DNA of 64,000 nt from Saccharothrix deserti. Lineage in GTDB: Bacteria; Actinomycetota; Actinomycetes; Mycobacteriales; Pseudonocardiaceae. Below the pieces are notes generated by a model. It had not been told where the DNA came from, searched no databases, and worked only from the letters and a program-made list of their open reading frames with translations. How positions within the stretch are numbered: position 1 is the stretch's first letter; the number at the start of each line of letters is the position of its first letter. Below are positions 1 to 9,045 of this stretch, piece by piece. The position numbers and the translations under genes are program-made. The stretch spans positions 62,001-126,000 of the forward strand of contig NZ_VKAB01000008.1 of assembly GCF_009769385.1 (NCBI RefSeq), given 5' to 3'.

Positions 1-1576
1 GAAGCTGGCCGACCTGTACCGGCGCAACGACGAGGCCGTGCACGCCGGCTCGGCGCGCATGGTGGAGAAGCAGCACGCCAAGGGCAAGAAAACGGCCCGC
101 GAGCGCATCGAGCTGCTGCTCGACCCCGGCTCGTTCGTGGAGCTGGACGAGTTGGCACGGCACCGCTCGACCAACTTCGGCCAGGAGCGCAACAAGCCCT
201 ACGGCGACGGCGTGGTGACCGGCTACGGCACCGTCGACGGCCGCCCGGTGTGCGTGTTCAGCCAGGACGTCACCGTCTTCGGCGGCTCGCTCGGCGAGGT
301 CTACGGCGAGAAGATCGTCAAGGTCATGGACATGGCGATCAAGACCGGCCGGCCGATCGTCGGCATCAACGAGGGCGGCGGCGCGCGCATCCAGGAGGGT
401 GTCGTCTCGCTCGGCCTCTACGGCGAGATCTTCCGCCGCAACGTGGCCGCGTCCGGCGTCGTCCCGCAGATCTCGCTGATCATGGGCGCGAACGCGGGCG
501 GGCACGTCTACTCGCCCGCGTTGACCGACTTCGTCGTCATGGTCGACCAGACCTCGCACATGTTCATCACCGGCCCGGACGTGATCAAGACCGTCACCGG
601 CGAGGACGTCGGCTTCGAGGAACTGGGCGGCGGGCGCACGCACAACACCAAGTCCGGCAACGCGCACTACCTCGCGGGTGACGAGGAGGACGCCATCTCC
701 TACGTCAAGGACCTGCTGTCCTACCTGCCCGCGAACAACATGTCCGAGCCGCCCGTCTTCGACGCGCCGGACGACGTGGTGCACGGCTCGGTCGAGGAGT
801 CGATCACCGACGAGGACCGCGAACTGGACACGCTGATCCCGGACTCGGCGAACCAGCCGTACGACATGCACGAGGTCATCACCCGGGTGCTGGACGAGGG
901 CGAGTTCCTGGAGGTCCACCCGCTGTTCGCGCCGAACATCCTGGTCGGGTTCGGCCGGGTCGACGGCCACTCGGTGGGCATCGTGGCCAACCAGCCCACC
1001 CAGTTCGCGGGCTGCCTGGACATCGACGCCTCGGAGAAGGCCGCGCGGTTCGTGCGGACCTGCGACGCGTTCAACGTCCCGGTGCTGACGTTCGTGGACG
1101 TGCCCGGCTTCCTGCCCGGCACCGACCAGGAGTGGAACGGCATCATCCGGCGCGGCGCGAAGCTGATCTACGCCTACGCCGAGGCGACCGTGCCGCTGGT
1201 CACCGTGATCACCCGGAAGGCGTACGGCGGCGCGTACGACGTGATGGGGTCCAAGCACCTGGGCGCGGACATCAACCTGGCGTGGCCGACGGCGCAGATC
1301 GCGGTGATGGGCGCTCAGGGCGCGGCGAACATCGTGCACCGCAAGACGTTGGCGAGCGCGTTGGCCGCCGGCGAGGACGTGGACGCGCTGCGGGCCCGTT
1401 TGCAGCAGGAGTACGAGGACACGCTCTGCAACCCGTACGTGGCGGCGGAACGTGGTTATGTTGACAGCGTGATCCCTCCATCCTTCACGCGCTCCTACGT
1501 CGCCCGCGCGTTGGCGATGCTGCGCGACAAACGCGAGGTGCTGCCGCCCAAGAAGCACGGGAACATCCCGCTGTGA
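1..1576 (+). CDS. accD: Acyl-CoA carboxylase beta (carboxyltransferase) subunit, 5' end outside window
   Basis: Biotin-dependent carboxyltransferase subunit (AccD5/PccB type) that moves carboxyl from biotin to propionyl-CoA or acetyl-CoA. The frame is open from base 2 (KLADLYRRN...), upstream of an internal GTG at 38, and the family usually has 10-20 more N-terminal residues, so the start lies before the window. Visible hallmarks are the entry motif [15 protein letters not shown], the oxyanion-hole region [10 protein letters not shown], the [18 protein letters not shown] segment between the two crotonase-like halves, and the C-terminal [18 protein letters not shown]. It overlaps accE by GTGA and works with the biotin subunit AccA at 5498. 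The order accD-accE-maf matches M. tuberculosis Rv3280-Rv3282. Substrate preference cannot be read reliably by eye. Confidence 0.96.
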   Translation, partial: KLADLYRRNDEAVHAGSARMVEKQHAKGKKTARERIELLLDPGSFVELDELARHRSTNFGQERNKPYGDGVVTGYGTVDGRPVCVFSQDVTVFGGSLGEVYGEKIVKVMDMAIKTGRPIVGINEGGGARIQEGVVSLGLYGEIFRRNVAASGVVPQISLIMGANAGGHVYSPALTDFVVMVDQTSHMFITGPDVIKTVTGEDVGFEELGGGRTHNTKSGNAHYLAGDEEDAISYVKDLLSYLPANNMSEPPVFDAPDDVVHGSVEESITDEDRELDTLIPDSANQPYDMHEVITRVLDEGEFLEVHPLFAPNILVGFGRVDGHSVGIVANQPTQFAGCLDIDASEKAARFVRTCDAFNVPVLTFVDVPGFLPGTDQEWNGIIRRGAKLIYAYAEATVPLVTVITRKAYGGAYDVMGSKHLGADINLAWPTAQIAVMGAQGAANIVHRKTLASALAAGEDVDALRARLQQEYEDTLCNPYVAAERGYVDSVIPPSFTRSYVARALAMLRDKREVLPPKKHGNIPL

Positions 1577-1785
1577 GCGGGGCACCGCACCTCCGGGTGG
1601 TGCGCGGCAACCCGGACGACGTGGAGCTGGCCGCGGTGGCTGCGGTCGTGGCCGGTCTGGCCGCCAACGGTGAACCGCCTGGGGACGAGCCGCGCCGTTC
1701 GGCGTGGGCGGACAAGTCGCGCCTGGTCAGGCGCACGCTGCCGCGCGGCCCCGGCGCCTGGCGGGCTTCCGGCCTACCCGGCTGA
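1573..1785 (+). CDS. accE: Acyl-CoA carboxylase epsilon subunit
   Basis: Small 70-residue subunit that stabilises the AccA-AccD complex in actinobacteria. It begins [20 protein letters not shown], the usual epsilon-subunit fold signature, followed by a Pro/Gly-rich linker and the basic end [21 protein letters not shown], which is the typical C-terminal motif (W..P.R.LR..L..GPGAWR.SGLP). The GTG start overlaps the accD stop, so translation is probably coupled. No other product fits; the family is short and is always next to accD in relatives. Confidence 0.93.
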   Translation: MSGAPHLRVVRGNPDDVELAAVAAVVAGLAANGEPPGDEPRRSAWADKSRLVRRTLPRGPGAWRASGLPG

Positions 1786-1809
1786 GCCCCTTTCGGGTTC
1801 TTCTTCCGG

Positions 1810-1839
1810 CCACCGCCGGGCTTCCGGGCTCGGCGGTGG
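1810..1839. terminator. Hairpin between convergent genes
   Basis: CCACCGCCG (1810-1818) pairs with CGGCGGTGG (1831-1839) around a 12-nt loop, between the ends of accE (+) and the membrane-protein gene at 1861 (-). There is no clear U-tract, as is common in high-GC genomes. Likely a bidirectional terminator. Confidence 0.5.
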
Positions 1840-1860
1840 TTCGGCTGGTCAGCTCGGTCT

Positions 1861-2334
1861 TCAACAGTCCACTCGACGTGAGTTGACCTGCACGCCCGTG
1901 TCGCCCAGCACGAAGACCTCTCGGCAGCGGGTCCCGTCCGGCACGTGCAGGCGCACCCGCATCCACATGTTGCCGACGCCGACCCGCGCCTCCAGCACCT
2001 CGACGCCCTCGGCGGCCAACGCCGAAGGCACCGCCTCGAGGTGCCGTAACGCCCGAGCGGTGGTCGTCACCTCGTCCATCACGCGGTGTTCGACGCGGTC
2101 GCTGCCGTTCGCGAACGGCCAGAACGGCACGCCGTACCCGACCGGGTCGGTCGACACGACCCGAGCCGTCAGGACCAGGACCAGGACGGCCGGCACCACC
2201 AGGAGCCACCGGTACCGTCCTCGACCCCGTTCGATCCGGCGGACCACCAGAGCCAAACGCTGCACCCAACCGAGGTTGCCGAAGCTCTTCACAGCGCGCA
2301 TCGGTAGTTCTACGCAGCGCTCGACCTGCGGCAC
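1861..2334 (-). CDS. Hypothetical single-pass membrane protein
   Basis: 157 residues; I do not recognise a family. A basic N-terminus (about residues 1-42, with RRIERGRGRYR) precedes one hydrophobic segment, WLLVVPAVLVLVLTARVV (about 43-60), then an extracytoplasmic domain of about 95 residues ending in Cys. The predicted topology is cytoplasmic N-terminus and outside C-terminus. The GTG start at 2334 is preceded by GGGA at a suitable distance; an ATG 11 codons in is an alternative. It is convergent with accE and divergent from maf. Confidence 0.6.
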   Translation of the reverse strand: MPQVERCVELPMRAVKSFGNLGWVQRLALVVRRIERGRGRYRWLLVVPAVLVLVLTARVVSTDPVGYGVPFWPFANGSDRVEHRVMDEVTTTARALRHLEAVPSALAAEGVEVLEARVGVGNMWMRVRLHVPDGTRCREVFVLGDTGVQVNSRRVDC

Positions 2335-2438
2335 CTCGAAGTCCCTTTCGCAGGCATTTCGGGTTCGGGACCGCGCATCTCCCCCTCACCGACCGCGTCC
2401 GTTCGGACGTGCCCCGGACGCGCCCTAGGCTGCACGCC

Positions 2439-3062
2439 GTGCGCTTCGTTCTCGCTTCCCAGTCACCTGCCCGCCTGGCCGTCCTCCGCGCCGCCGGGGT
2501 CGAGCCCGTCGTCCGCGTGTCCGGCGTCGACGAGGACGCGTTGGCCGCCTCCCTCACCGACCCCGCACCGGAAGAGCTGGTCACGGCGCTGGCGACGGCG
2601 AAGGCCGAGGCGATCGCGAACGACGAGATCGCGAACGACGAGGACGACGACGCCGTGATCGTCGGCTGCGACTCGATGCTGCTCACCGCGGACGGCGAGG
2701 TGCACGGCAAGCCGGGCACGGTCGAGGTCGCGCGCGAGCGCTGGAAGAAGATGGCGGGCACCACCGGCACCCTGCTGACCGGGCACGCGGTGCTGCGGAT
2801 GCACGGCGGGAAGGTCGTGGCCAGGGCCGCCGGGCACGAGGCGACGCTGGTCCGGTTCGGCCGCCCGACCGACGAGGAGTTGGAGGCGTACCTGGCGACG
2901 GGCGAGCCGCTGCACGTCGCGGGCGCGTTCACGCTTGACGGGCAGGGCGGCTGGTTCGTGGACGGCATCGACGGCGATCCGTCGAGCGTGATCGGGATCA
3001 GCCTGCCGCTCACCCGCAAGCTGCTGCGTCAAGTCGACGTCGCGGTGTCCGACCTCTGGTAG
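2439..3062 (+). CDS. maf: Maf-family nucleoside triphosphate pyrophosphatase
   Basis: Maf/HAM1-like housecleaning enzyme that hydrolyses non-canonical dTTP/UTP-type nucleotides to monophosphates. The N-terminal motif reads LASQSPARLAVL, matching the family S-x-S-P-R-R-x-x-L loop except that the first Arg is Ala. Later landmarks are GCDSMLLTADGEVHGKP, the conserved Asp/His-Gly-Lys-Pro region, and the C-terminal DGIDGDPSSVIGISLPL. I chose GTG 2439 because it places the substrate loop at the N-terminus (207 residues, usual length); a more upstream start would add an unconserved basic tail. A 15-bp tandem duplication (2613-2642) doubles the residues IANDE in a surface segment. Confidence 0.9.
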   Translation: MRFVLASQSPARLAVLRAAGVEPVVRVSGVDEDALAASLTDPAPEELVTALATAKAEAIANDEIANDEDDDAVIVGCDSMLLTADGEVHGKPGTVEVARERWKKMAGTTGTLLTGHAVLRMHGGKVVARAAGHEATLVRFGRPTDEELEAYLATGEPLHVAGAFTLDGQGGWFVDGIDGDPSSVIGISLPLTRKLLRQVDVAVSDLW

Positions 3063-3235
3063 CCGTTGTCACATTTCCCCTGATCCGGGAAGCTCCTCGA
3101 AGGAGTTTCGTGTTGGGGGAGCCGTGGGTGAATTGCTGACGCGCCGCCGTCACATCGACTACGGGCGCAGGACGAACACGGGTTGTCGCGGCTGACGCCG
3201 TCCCGTCCACCCCTGCGCATCCACCCGGAGCAGTC

Positions 3236-4561
3236 GTGTCGTTCGTCCGCAGTTACACAAAGCCCAAGGTCTTCGGCATCACCGTGCTCGCCGCGCTCGT
3301 GCTGGGAGCGCTCGCGGGCTACGTCGCGAAGACCACCGACCAGGCGTGGCTCACCACCACCCTCGGTTACATCGGTGACGTCTTCACCAGCTTGTTGCAG
3401 TTCACCGTCATCCCCCTGGTGTTCACCGCGATCGTCGTGGGCATCACCAGCCTCAGCAGGCTGGGCAACTCGCGTGCGGCGCGGCTGGGCGGCAAGACGC
3501 TGCTGTGGTTCGCCACCACGTCGCTGATCGCCGTGCTCATCGGCCTCGCGATCGGGTTGATCTTCAAGCCGGGCACCGGCGTGCAGGTCGAGCCGTCGCA
3601 GGCGGCCGTGGAACGGCTCGCCAGCCGTGACCAGGGCTCGTGGAGCACGCTGCTGGAGACGCTGATCCCGTCGAACCTGTTCAGCGCCTTCACCGAGGGT
3701 GAGGTGCTCCAGGTCGTGTTCATCTCGGTGCTGGTCGGCTTCGCCGCGTACGCGCTCGGCGAGAAGGCCACGCCGTTCGTCACGCTGACCCGGTCGGCGT
3801 TCGACCTGATCCAGAAGATCGTCGGCTGGATCGTGCTGCTCGCCCCGATCGGCGTGTTCGGCCTGATCGGCACCGCGTTCGCGACGTACGGCAACTCGTT
3901 CGTCCGGCCGCTGTTCTCGCTGATCGCGGCCGTGTACGGCGGGTCGCTGCTGGTGCTGTTCGTGGTGTACCCGCTGCTGCTGCGGTTCGTCGGCCGGGTG
4001 TCGCCGGTGACGTTCTTCAGCAAGGCGTGGACCGCGATCCAGTTCGCGTTCGTGTCGCGGTCGTCGGGTGCCACGCTGCCGTTGAGCCGGCAGACCGCCG
4101 CCAACCTCGGCGTGGACAACGACTACGCGTCGTTCGCCGTGCCGCTGGGCACGACCACGAAGATGGACGGCTGCGCCGCCGTGTACCCGGCCATCGCCAC
4201 GGTGTTCATCGCGAACCTGTTCGGCGTGCAGCTGGGCGTGTGGCAGTACGTGGCGATCGTCGCGGTAGCGGTGTTCGGAGCCCTCGCCACCGCCGGCACC
4301 ACCGGCTGGTTCACCATGCTGACGCTGACCCTCGGCGCGGTGAACATGCCGCCGGAGGTCATCGCCACCGGTGTCGCCGTCGTCTACGCGATCGACCCGA
4401 TCCTGGACATGGTCCGCACCGCCACCAACGTGACCGGCCAGATCACCGTCCCGGTCCTGGTCGCCCGCAGCGAAGGCCTCCTGGACGACGAGATCCTGAA
4501 CGCCCCCAGCGAGCCCCCGCTCCTGACGACCCCCCGCACCCCCACTCCCACCCCCGCCTAA
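3236..4561 (+). CDS. Dicarboxylate/amino acid:cation symporter (GltP/DctA family)
   Basis: 441-residue DAACS-family transporter, by family importing C4-dicarboxylates or glutamate/aspartate with Na+ or H+. About eight hydrophobic segments plus re-entrant loops are visible. The first loop carries SRSSGATLPLS (family Ser-rich loop), the transmembrane 7 motif reads TTTKMDGCA where relatives have N-M-D-G-T, and transmembrane 8 has IDPILDMVRTATNVTGQ, the substrate-binding Asp/Arg/Asn helix. Thr in place of the usual Asn before MDG may shift ion or substrate preference. GTG start with GGAG upstream. The Pro/Thr-rich tail ends directly at a palindromic repeat. Confidence 0.9.
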   Translation: MSFVRSYTKPKVFGITVLAALVLGALAGYVAKTTDQAWLTTTLGYIGDVFTSLLQFTVIPLVFTAIVVGITSLSRLGNSRAARLGGKTLLWFATTSLIAVLIGLAIGLIFKPGTGVQVEPSQAAVERLASRDQGSWSTLLETLIPSNLFSAFTEGEVLQVVFISVLVGFAAYALGEKATPFVTLTRSAFDLIQKIVGWIVLLAPIGVFGLIGTAFATYGNSFVRPLFSLIAAVYGGSLLVLFVVYPLLLRFVGRVSPVTFFSKAWTAIQFAFVSRSSGATLPLSRQTAANLGVDNDYASFAVPLGTTTKMDGCAAVYPAIATVFIANLFGVQLGVWQYVAIVAVAVFGALATAGTTGWFTMLTLTLGAVNMPPEVIATGVAVVYAIDPILDMVRTATNVTGQITVPVLVARSEGLLDDEILNAPSEPPLLTTPRTPTPTPA

Positions 4562-4570
4562 CCCACCCCC

Positions 4571-4692
4571 CGAACGTAGGACACACCCAACCCGAACGTA
4601 GGACTCTCGCGAGAGTCCTACGTTCGGGGCGCGAGAGTCCTACGTTCGGGGCGCGAGAGTCCTACGTTCGGGGGGTGAATTCAACGTTCAGA
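4571..4692. repeat. Dispersed GTCCTACGTTC repeat cluster, copy 1, with perfect palindrome
   Basis: Five related units in the 150-bp gap between two convergent genes. A unit GAACGTAGGACACAC opens it (4572 on). 4591-4628 is a perfect 38-bp palindrome made of CGAACGTAGGACTCTCG and its reverse complement. Two tandem 22-bp units (GCGAGAGTCCTACGTTCGGG type) follow to about 4671, and the cluster ends in the variant GAATTCAACGTTCAG (4678-4692). The palindrome would form a very strong hairpin and could terminate transcription from both sides. The same family recurs at 12.2, 13.3 and 53.8 kb. Confidence 0.85.
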
Positions 4693-4710
4693 ACGCGCCG
4701 GGCCGGGCGG

Positions 4711-5382
4711 TCAGGCGCCGCACTGGCGGAGGCTGGACGGGGCCGGTGCCACCTGTGGCCAGCCGGGCAGGGACTCCGGCGTGGGGAACACGGGCGTGCA
4801 GCCCAGCTCGCCACCGCCTCCTGCCAGCGAGAACACCTGGGCGAACCACCGCGAGCAGTCCACCCCCGCCGGGCACGCCCGCTGCACGGCCACCACGTCC
4901 GCGACCGTGTCGCTGTTCACGTCGAGCAGCGCCAAGTACGACCCGCTCGACACGTACGGCACCTGCGCCCGCGTCCAGGCCCCTGACCTGCGCACCAGCA
5001 CCTCACCCAGCACCTCGCCGCCGACCTCGCCCCGCACCAGGCACACCGCCACCTCGGCGTCGACGCACTGCAGCGACTCGTCGGTGATGGCCGCGCCCGA
5101 CGACGCGATGGTCATCTCGAAGATGTTCGGCCCCGAAGCACCGCTGGTCCGGATCCGGCCCGCGCCCTCACCGACCACCAATTCCACTGAATCGACACCG
5201 ACCTCCCGCTTCACCACCGAACGGCACGCCGTCGTCCCGCACCTCAATTCGTCCTGAGGCGCGGCAGCACCGGCGTCGGGCAACACGGGAGGCCGAAGTG
5301 ACCAGGCGATGACCAGGCCCGCGATCGTCGTCAGAACGGCCGCGCAAGCAGTCACGAGCGCGGCTATAGGCGGGCGTGTCAC
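4711..5382 (-). CDS. Membrane-anchored exported protein with one FG-GAP-like motif
   Basis: 223 residues from GTG 5382 (another GTG at 5400 is possible); longer readings run into accA. Residues near 8-26 form a hydrophobic signal anchor (LVTACAAVLTTIAGLVIAWSL), followed by a Pro/Ala linker and an extracytoplasmic domain with several Cys. The segment DVNSDTVADVV fits the D-x-[DN]-x-D-x-x-x-D calcium-binding loop of FG-GAP/VCBS repeats, but only one copy is visible. No catalytic motif is seen. It is divergent from accA across about 115 bp and convergent with the symporter across the palindromic repeat. Function unknown. Confidence 0.65.
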   Translation of the reverse strand: MTRPPIAALVTACAAVLTTIAGLVIAWSLRPPVLPDAGAAAPQDELRCGTTACRSVVKREVGVDSVELVVGEGAGRIRTSGASGPNIFEMTIASSGAAITDESLQCVDAEVAVCLVRGEVGGEVLGEVLVRRSGAWTRAQVPYVSSGSYLALLDVNSDTVADVVAVQRACPAGVDCSRWFAQVFSLAGGGGELGCTPVFPTPESLPGWPQVAPAPSSLRQCGA

Positions 5383-5497
5383 GATTGCCGATTGTTCCAC
5401 CCAAGCGTGAGCTGTCTCTCGGTTACCGAGTACTGGCGGGTCACTAAACTCCCCGACCGTTGCCGCTCCAACCAGCGTTGCCAGGAGGTAGGACGTC

Positions 5498-7261
5498 GTG
5501 TCGCTGCGCAAGGTCCTCGTCGCCAACCGCGGTGAGATCGCCGTCCGGGTCATCCGCGCCTGCCGGGACGCCGGTCTGGCCAGCGTCGCCGTGTACGCCG
5601 ACCCGGACCGGGACGCCCCGTTCGTCCGGCTGGCGGACGAGGCGTTCGCCCTGGGCGGCAGCACGCCCGGAGAGAGTTACCTGTCCGTCGACAAGCTGCT
5701 CGACGTCGCCAAGCGCGCCGGCGCGGACGCGGTGCACCCCGGTTACGGCTTCCTCTCCGAGAACGCCGACTTCGCGCAGGCCGTGATGGACGCGGACCTG
5801 ACCTGGATCGGCCCGACCCCGCAGGCCATCCGCGACCTCGGCGACAAGGTGACCGCGCGGCACATCGCGATGCGCGCCGGCGCGCCGCTGGTCCCCGGCA
5901 CCAAGGACCCGGTCGACGGACCGGACGAGGTGATCGCGTTCGCCGAGGAGCACGGCCTCCCGGTCGCGATCAAGGCGGCGTTCGGCGGCGGCGGGCGCGG
6001 CCTGAAGGTCGCCCGCACGATGGAGGAGATCCCCGAGCTGTTCGACAGCGCGGTGCGCGAGGCGGTCACCGCGTTCGGTCGCGGCGAGTGCTTCGTCGAG
6101 CGGTACCTGGACAAGCCGCGGCACGTCGAGGCGCAGGTCCTGGCCGACCAGCACGGCAACGTGGTCGTCGTCGGCACGCGCGACTGCTCGTTGCAGCGCC
6201 GCCACCAGAAGCTGGTCGAGGAGGCGCCCGCGCCGTTCCTCACCGACGAGCAGCGCGCGGCGATCCACACCTCCGCGCGCGCCATCTGCAAGGAAGCCGG
6301 CTACCACGGCGCGGGCACGGTCGAGTACCTGGTCGCGGTGGACGGCACGATCTCGTTCCTCGAGGTCAACACCCGTCTCCAGGTGGAGCACCCGGTCAGC
6401 GAGGAGACCGCGGGCGTCGACCTGGTGCGCGAGCAGTTCCGCATCGCGGCCGGCGAGAAGCTGCGGTTCACCGAGGACCCGACCCCGCGCGGTCACTCGA
6501 TCGAGTTCCGCATCAACGGCGAGGACGCGGGCCGCAACTTCCTGCCCGCCCCCGGCACGGTCACCACGTTCACCGCGCCGTCCGGCCCCGGTGTCCGCGT
6601 CGACGCGGGCGTGGAGAGCGGCACGGTCATCGGCGGCCAGTTCGACTCGCTGCTGGCCAAGCTGATCGTCACCGGCGAGGACCGCACGCAGGCCCTGGAG
6701 CGGGCACGCCGCGCGCTGGACGAGATGGTCGTCGAGGGCATGGCCACCGTGCTGCCGTTCCACCGCGCGATCGTGCGCGACCCGGCGTTCGTCGGCGAGG
6801 ACGGCTTCACCGTGCACACCCGGTGGATCGAGACCGAGTTCGACAACACCATCGAGCCGTTCACCGACGGCGCGGAGGCCGAGGAGGACGAGCCGCGCCA
6901 GACCCTGGTGGTCGAGGTCGGCGGACGGCGGCTGGAGGTCTCGCTGCCCGGTGACCTGGCCATCGGTGGCGGCGGCGCGGCCAAGTCGGGCGCGAAGGCC
7001 AAGCCGCGCAAGCGCGGCGGCGGCAAGAGCGGTGCGGCCGTGTCGGGTGACGCGGTGGCCGCGCCCATGCAGGGCACGATCGTGAAGGTGGCCGTCGAGG
7101 ACGGCCAGCAGGTCGAGGCGGGCGAGCTTATCGTCGTGCTGGAGGCCATGAAGATGGAGAACCCGGTGATCGCGCACAAGTCGGGGGTGGTCACCGGTCT
7201 GGCCGCCGAGGCGGGCGCGACGGTCACCCAGGGCACGGTTCTCTGCGAGATCAAGGAATAG
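5498..7261 (+). CDS. accA: Acyl-CoA carboxylase alpha subunit (biotin carboxylase + BCCP)
   Basis: 587-residue bifunctional subunit (AccA3 type). It carboxylates its own biotin with ATP and bicarbonate, then presents it to AccD. The biotin carboxylase N-domain starts [22 protein letters not shown]; the ATP-grasp glycine loop is [10 protein letters not shown] (near 166-175); [15 protein letters not shown] is the catalytic Glu/Asn/Arg strand. A Gly/Ala/Lys-rich hinge near 490-515 leads to the biotinyl domain with EAMKMEN, biotinylated on about Lys552. The GTG start sits well below an AGGAGG. It supplies malonyl-CoA and methylmalonyl-CoA; the latter feeds MutAB encoded at 26.6-30.6 kb. Confidence 0.96.
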   Translation: MSLRKVLVANRGEIAVRVIRACRDAGLASVAVYADPDRDAPFVRLADEAFALGGSTPGESYLSVDKLLDVAKRAGADAVHPGYGFLSENADFAQAVMDADLTWIGPTPQAIRDLGDKVTARHIAMRAGAPLVPGTKDPVDGPDEVIAFAEEHGLPVAIKAAFGGGGRGLKVARTMEEIPELFDSAVREAVTAFGRGECFVERYLDKPRHVEAQVLADQHGNVVVVGTRDCSLQRRHQKLVEEAPAPFLTDEQRAAIHTSARAICKEAGYHGAGTVEYLVAVDGTISFLEVNTRLQVEHPVSEETAGVDLVREQFRIAAGEKLRFTEDPTPRGHSIEFRINGEDAGRNFLPAPGTVTTFTAPSGPGVRVDAGVESGTVIGGQFDSLLAKLIVTGEDRTQALERARRALDEMVVEGMATVLPFHRAIVRDPAFVGEDGFTVHTRWIETEFDNTIEPFTDGAEAEEDEPRQTLVVEVGGRRLEVSLPGDLAIGGGGAAKSGAKAKPRKRGGGKSGAAVSGDAVAAPMQGTIVKVAVEDGQQVEAGELIVVLEAMKMENPVIAHKSGVVTGLAAEAGATVTQGTVLCEIKE

Positions 7262-7271
7262 GCTCACCCGT

Positions 7272-7658
7272 GTGAGCGAGCGGGACATCCGGATCGGCGA
7301 CGCGGAGCGCGAACAAGCGCTCGAACTGCTCGGCACGCACCTCGGCGAGGGGCGGTTGACCGTGGACGAGTTCGGCGAGCGCTCGGCCCGCGTCGCCACC
7401 GCGAAGACCCGCGGTGACCTGTACGCGTTGTTCAGCGACCTGCCCGCGCCGCGGCCGACGTTCAGCCTGGTCGAGCCGGTGGTGTCGCCGGACGTGTCCG
7501 TCCGGCGCACCTTCGAGCTCGACCCGCGCGTCAACAGCGCCATCGTGTCGGCGGTCGCGTTGGCGTGCGTGGTGTTGTTCTTCGTGGCGAAGACACCGCT
7601 GGTGTTCCTGCTGATCCCCGTCGCGATGCTGCTCGTCGGCCGGATGGGCAGGCGGTGA
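7272..7658 (+). CDS. DUF1707 (SHOCT-like) membrane protein
   Basis: 128 residues. The N-terminal 55 residues (IRIGDAEREQALELLGTHLGEGRLTVDEFGERSARVATAKTRG in outline) are the DUF1707 domain common in actinobacteria: R-x-G-D-x-(D/E)-R, then EGRL...E(F/L)xER. The C-terminal half carries two close hydrophobic segments (about 88-125: IVSAVALACVVLFFVA and LVFLLIPVAMLLVG). It starts 10 bp after accA and overlaps the next gene by GTGA, so it is probably in one transcript with accA. Biochemical role is unknown; a second DUF1707 protein is encoded at 62,341. Confidence 0.82.
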   Translation: MSERDIRIGDAEREQALELLGTHLGEGRLTVDEFGERSARVATAKTRGDLYALFSDLPAPRPTFSLVEPVVSPDVSVRRTFELDPRVNSAIVSAVALACVVLFFVAKTPLVFLLIPVAMLLVGRMGRR

Positions 7659-8527
7659 GCGCGCCGTCGCTGCTGCTGCTCGACCTGGACGGCGTGCTGC
7701 GGCGGTTCCCACCGGACGGGCCGATCGAGGACGCGTTCGGGCTGCCGCGCGGCACGTTGGCGCGGGTGTCGTTCTCGCTGGCCGGTCCCGCGATCGCCGG
7801 TCGGGCCACCGACGAGGAGTGGCGTGCGGCGGTGGCGGAGCAGTTGGTCGCCGAGGGGATTTCACCCGAACGTGTGGTCGGCGCGGTGGCCGCGTGGACC
7901 CGGACGGGTGAAGTGATCCCCGAGTCGGTGGAATTGGTGCGACGGGTGCGCAAGCGGTGCCGGGTGGCGTTGCTGTCGAACGCGACCGACCGGTTGCCGC
8001 GCGACCTGGCGGCGTTGGGGCTGGACCGCGAGGTGGACGCGGTCGTGTCGTCCGCCAGGCTCGGTGTGGCCAAGCCGTCGCCCGAGGCGTTCCGGCGCGC
8101 GCTGCGCGTGCTCCAACACTCCCCTTCCGGGACGTTGTTCTGCGACGACAACGCGGAGAACGCGAAGGCCGCGCGGACCGTCGGCATCGACTCCGTGCAC
8201 ACGCCGGACTTCCCCGCGTTGGAGCGGGCGCTGTCGTCGCGGGGTCTGCTGGACGACGGTGTCGGCACCGGTTCGACCGGGCCTTCCGGCTCGTTGTTGC
8301 TGGTGCTGCACGAGCGTGACGACGCCGAGGAAGCCGCGCGGGAGCTGACGGCGGCCGGTTGGTCGCCGTGCGCGGTGCACAAGGACCTCTTGGCCGGTGA
8401 GGACGACGCCGAGGACGCCGACTGGGTCGTCGAGTTGATCACCGGCCCGGACGACCAGCCCGCCTCCGCCCACCGAGGCCTGCTCGAAGCCCTGGCCGCT
8501 CGCTACGACGGGTTCGTCACGGACTAG
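7655..8527 (+). CDS. HAD-family hydrolase with C-terminal RraB-like domain
   Basis: 290 residues. The first 195 are a HAD phosphatase-like fold: motif I LLDLDGVL (nucleophile Asp), cap domain, motif II LLSNATD, motif III Lys in VAKPSPEAF, and motif IV FCDDNAEN. The last 90 residues (LLLVLHERDDAEEAARELTAAGW ... DWVVELITGP in outline) have the alpha/beta pattern and acidic composition of RraB-type domains, known as an RNase E regulator in proteobacteria; this part is a fold-level guess. The GTG start overlaps the preceding stop. Substrate unknown; a sugar- or nucleotide-phosphate is typical for the family. Confidence 0.8.
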   Translation: MSAPSLLLLDLDGVLRRFPPDGPIEDAFGLPRGTLARVSFSLAGPAIAGRATDEEWRAAVAEQLVAEGISPERVVGAVAAWTRTGEVIPESVELVRRVRKRCRVALLSNATDRLPRDLAALGLDREVDAVVSSARLGVAKPSPEAFRRALRVLQHSPSGTLFCDDNAENAKAARTVGIDSVHTPDFPALERALSSRGLLDDGVGTGSTGPSGSLLLVLHERDDAEEAARELTAAGWSPCAVHKDLLAGEDDAEDADWVVELITGPDDQPASAHRGLLEALAARYDGFVTD

Positions 8528-8598
8528 TCTCCCCGCCACCGCGAGGTCGCGACTTCCGTGGCGACCGAGCCGTCCGAGCGGAGGGAGGACCATCCAAG

Positions 8599-9039
8599 AT
8601 GGAGGCGGTCGAGATCAACGCGGGTGAGTTCTACCTGCGTCAACTCCGCGCCGACGACCGCATCGACGACCGCGTGGCGTTGGTGGCCGGCGGTCTGTTC
8701 CCCGATCTCGCCGCGGCCGGTGCGCACATCACCGATCGGGCGAATCAGTGGCGCACCGAAGAAGCCTGCTCCTGGGCCGTGTGCGACCAGCTCACCGGAA
8801 CGGCCGTCGGCGAAGTCGCCCTGACCGGCACCGGCGAGCTCACCTGCTGGACCACCCCCGACCTGCGCGGCAAGGGCATCGCGACGCACGCGACGGCGAC
8901 CGTGCTGCGGTTCGGGTTCGGTTTCCTCGACCTCCCGCTCATCACCGCCAGACCCCCGGACGGCCCCGCGAGACGGGTCGCTGAGAAGTGCGGCTTCACA
9001 GCCGAGGGTCCACTTGGCGTGTGGACCCGGCTACGGTAG
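8599..9039 (+). CDS. GNAT-family N-acetyltransferase
   Basis: 146-residue acetyl-CoA-dependent acyltransferase. The acetyl-CoA loop appears as TTPDLRGKGIATHATATVLRFGF (the R/Q-x-x-G-x-G/A element is RGKGIA), followed by the beta-bulge strand and the C-terminal VAEKCGFTAEGPLGVWTRL. This layout is close to the RimJ/RimL branch, which modifies protein N-termini, but the substrate cannot be assigned. A strong purine-rich ribosome site (GGAGGGAGGA) lies upstream of ATG 8599. Confidence 0.83.
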   Translation: MEAVEINAGEFYLRQLRADDRIDDRVALVAGGLFPDLAAAGAHITDRANQWRTEEACSWAVCDQLTGTAVGEVALTGTGELTCWTTPDLRGKGIATHATATVLRFGFGFLDLPLITARPPDGPARRVAEKCGFTAEGPLGVWTRLR

Positions 9040-9045
9040 GTGTCC

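Noticed and set aside
4571..4692. CRISPR array
   Set aside because: Units occur in both orientations, spacers are only a few bases and similar to each other, and no cas gene is present; the same units occur at three other loci.
5444..7543. Long minus-strand frame opposite accA
   Set aside because: It is a frame shadow of a certain gene in GC-rich DNA: low-complexity Arg/Val/Asp composition and no motifs.
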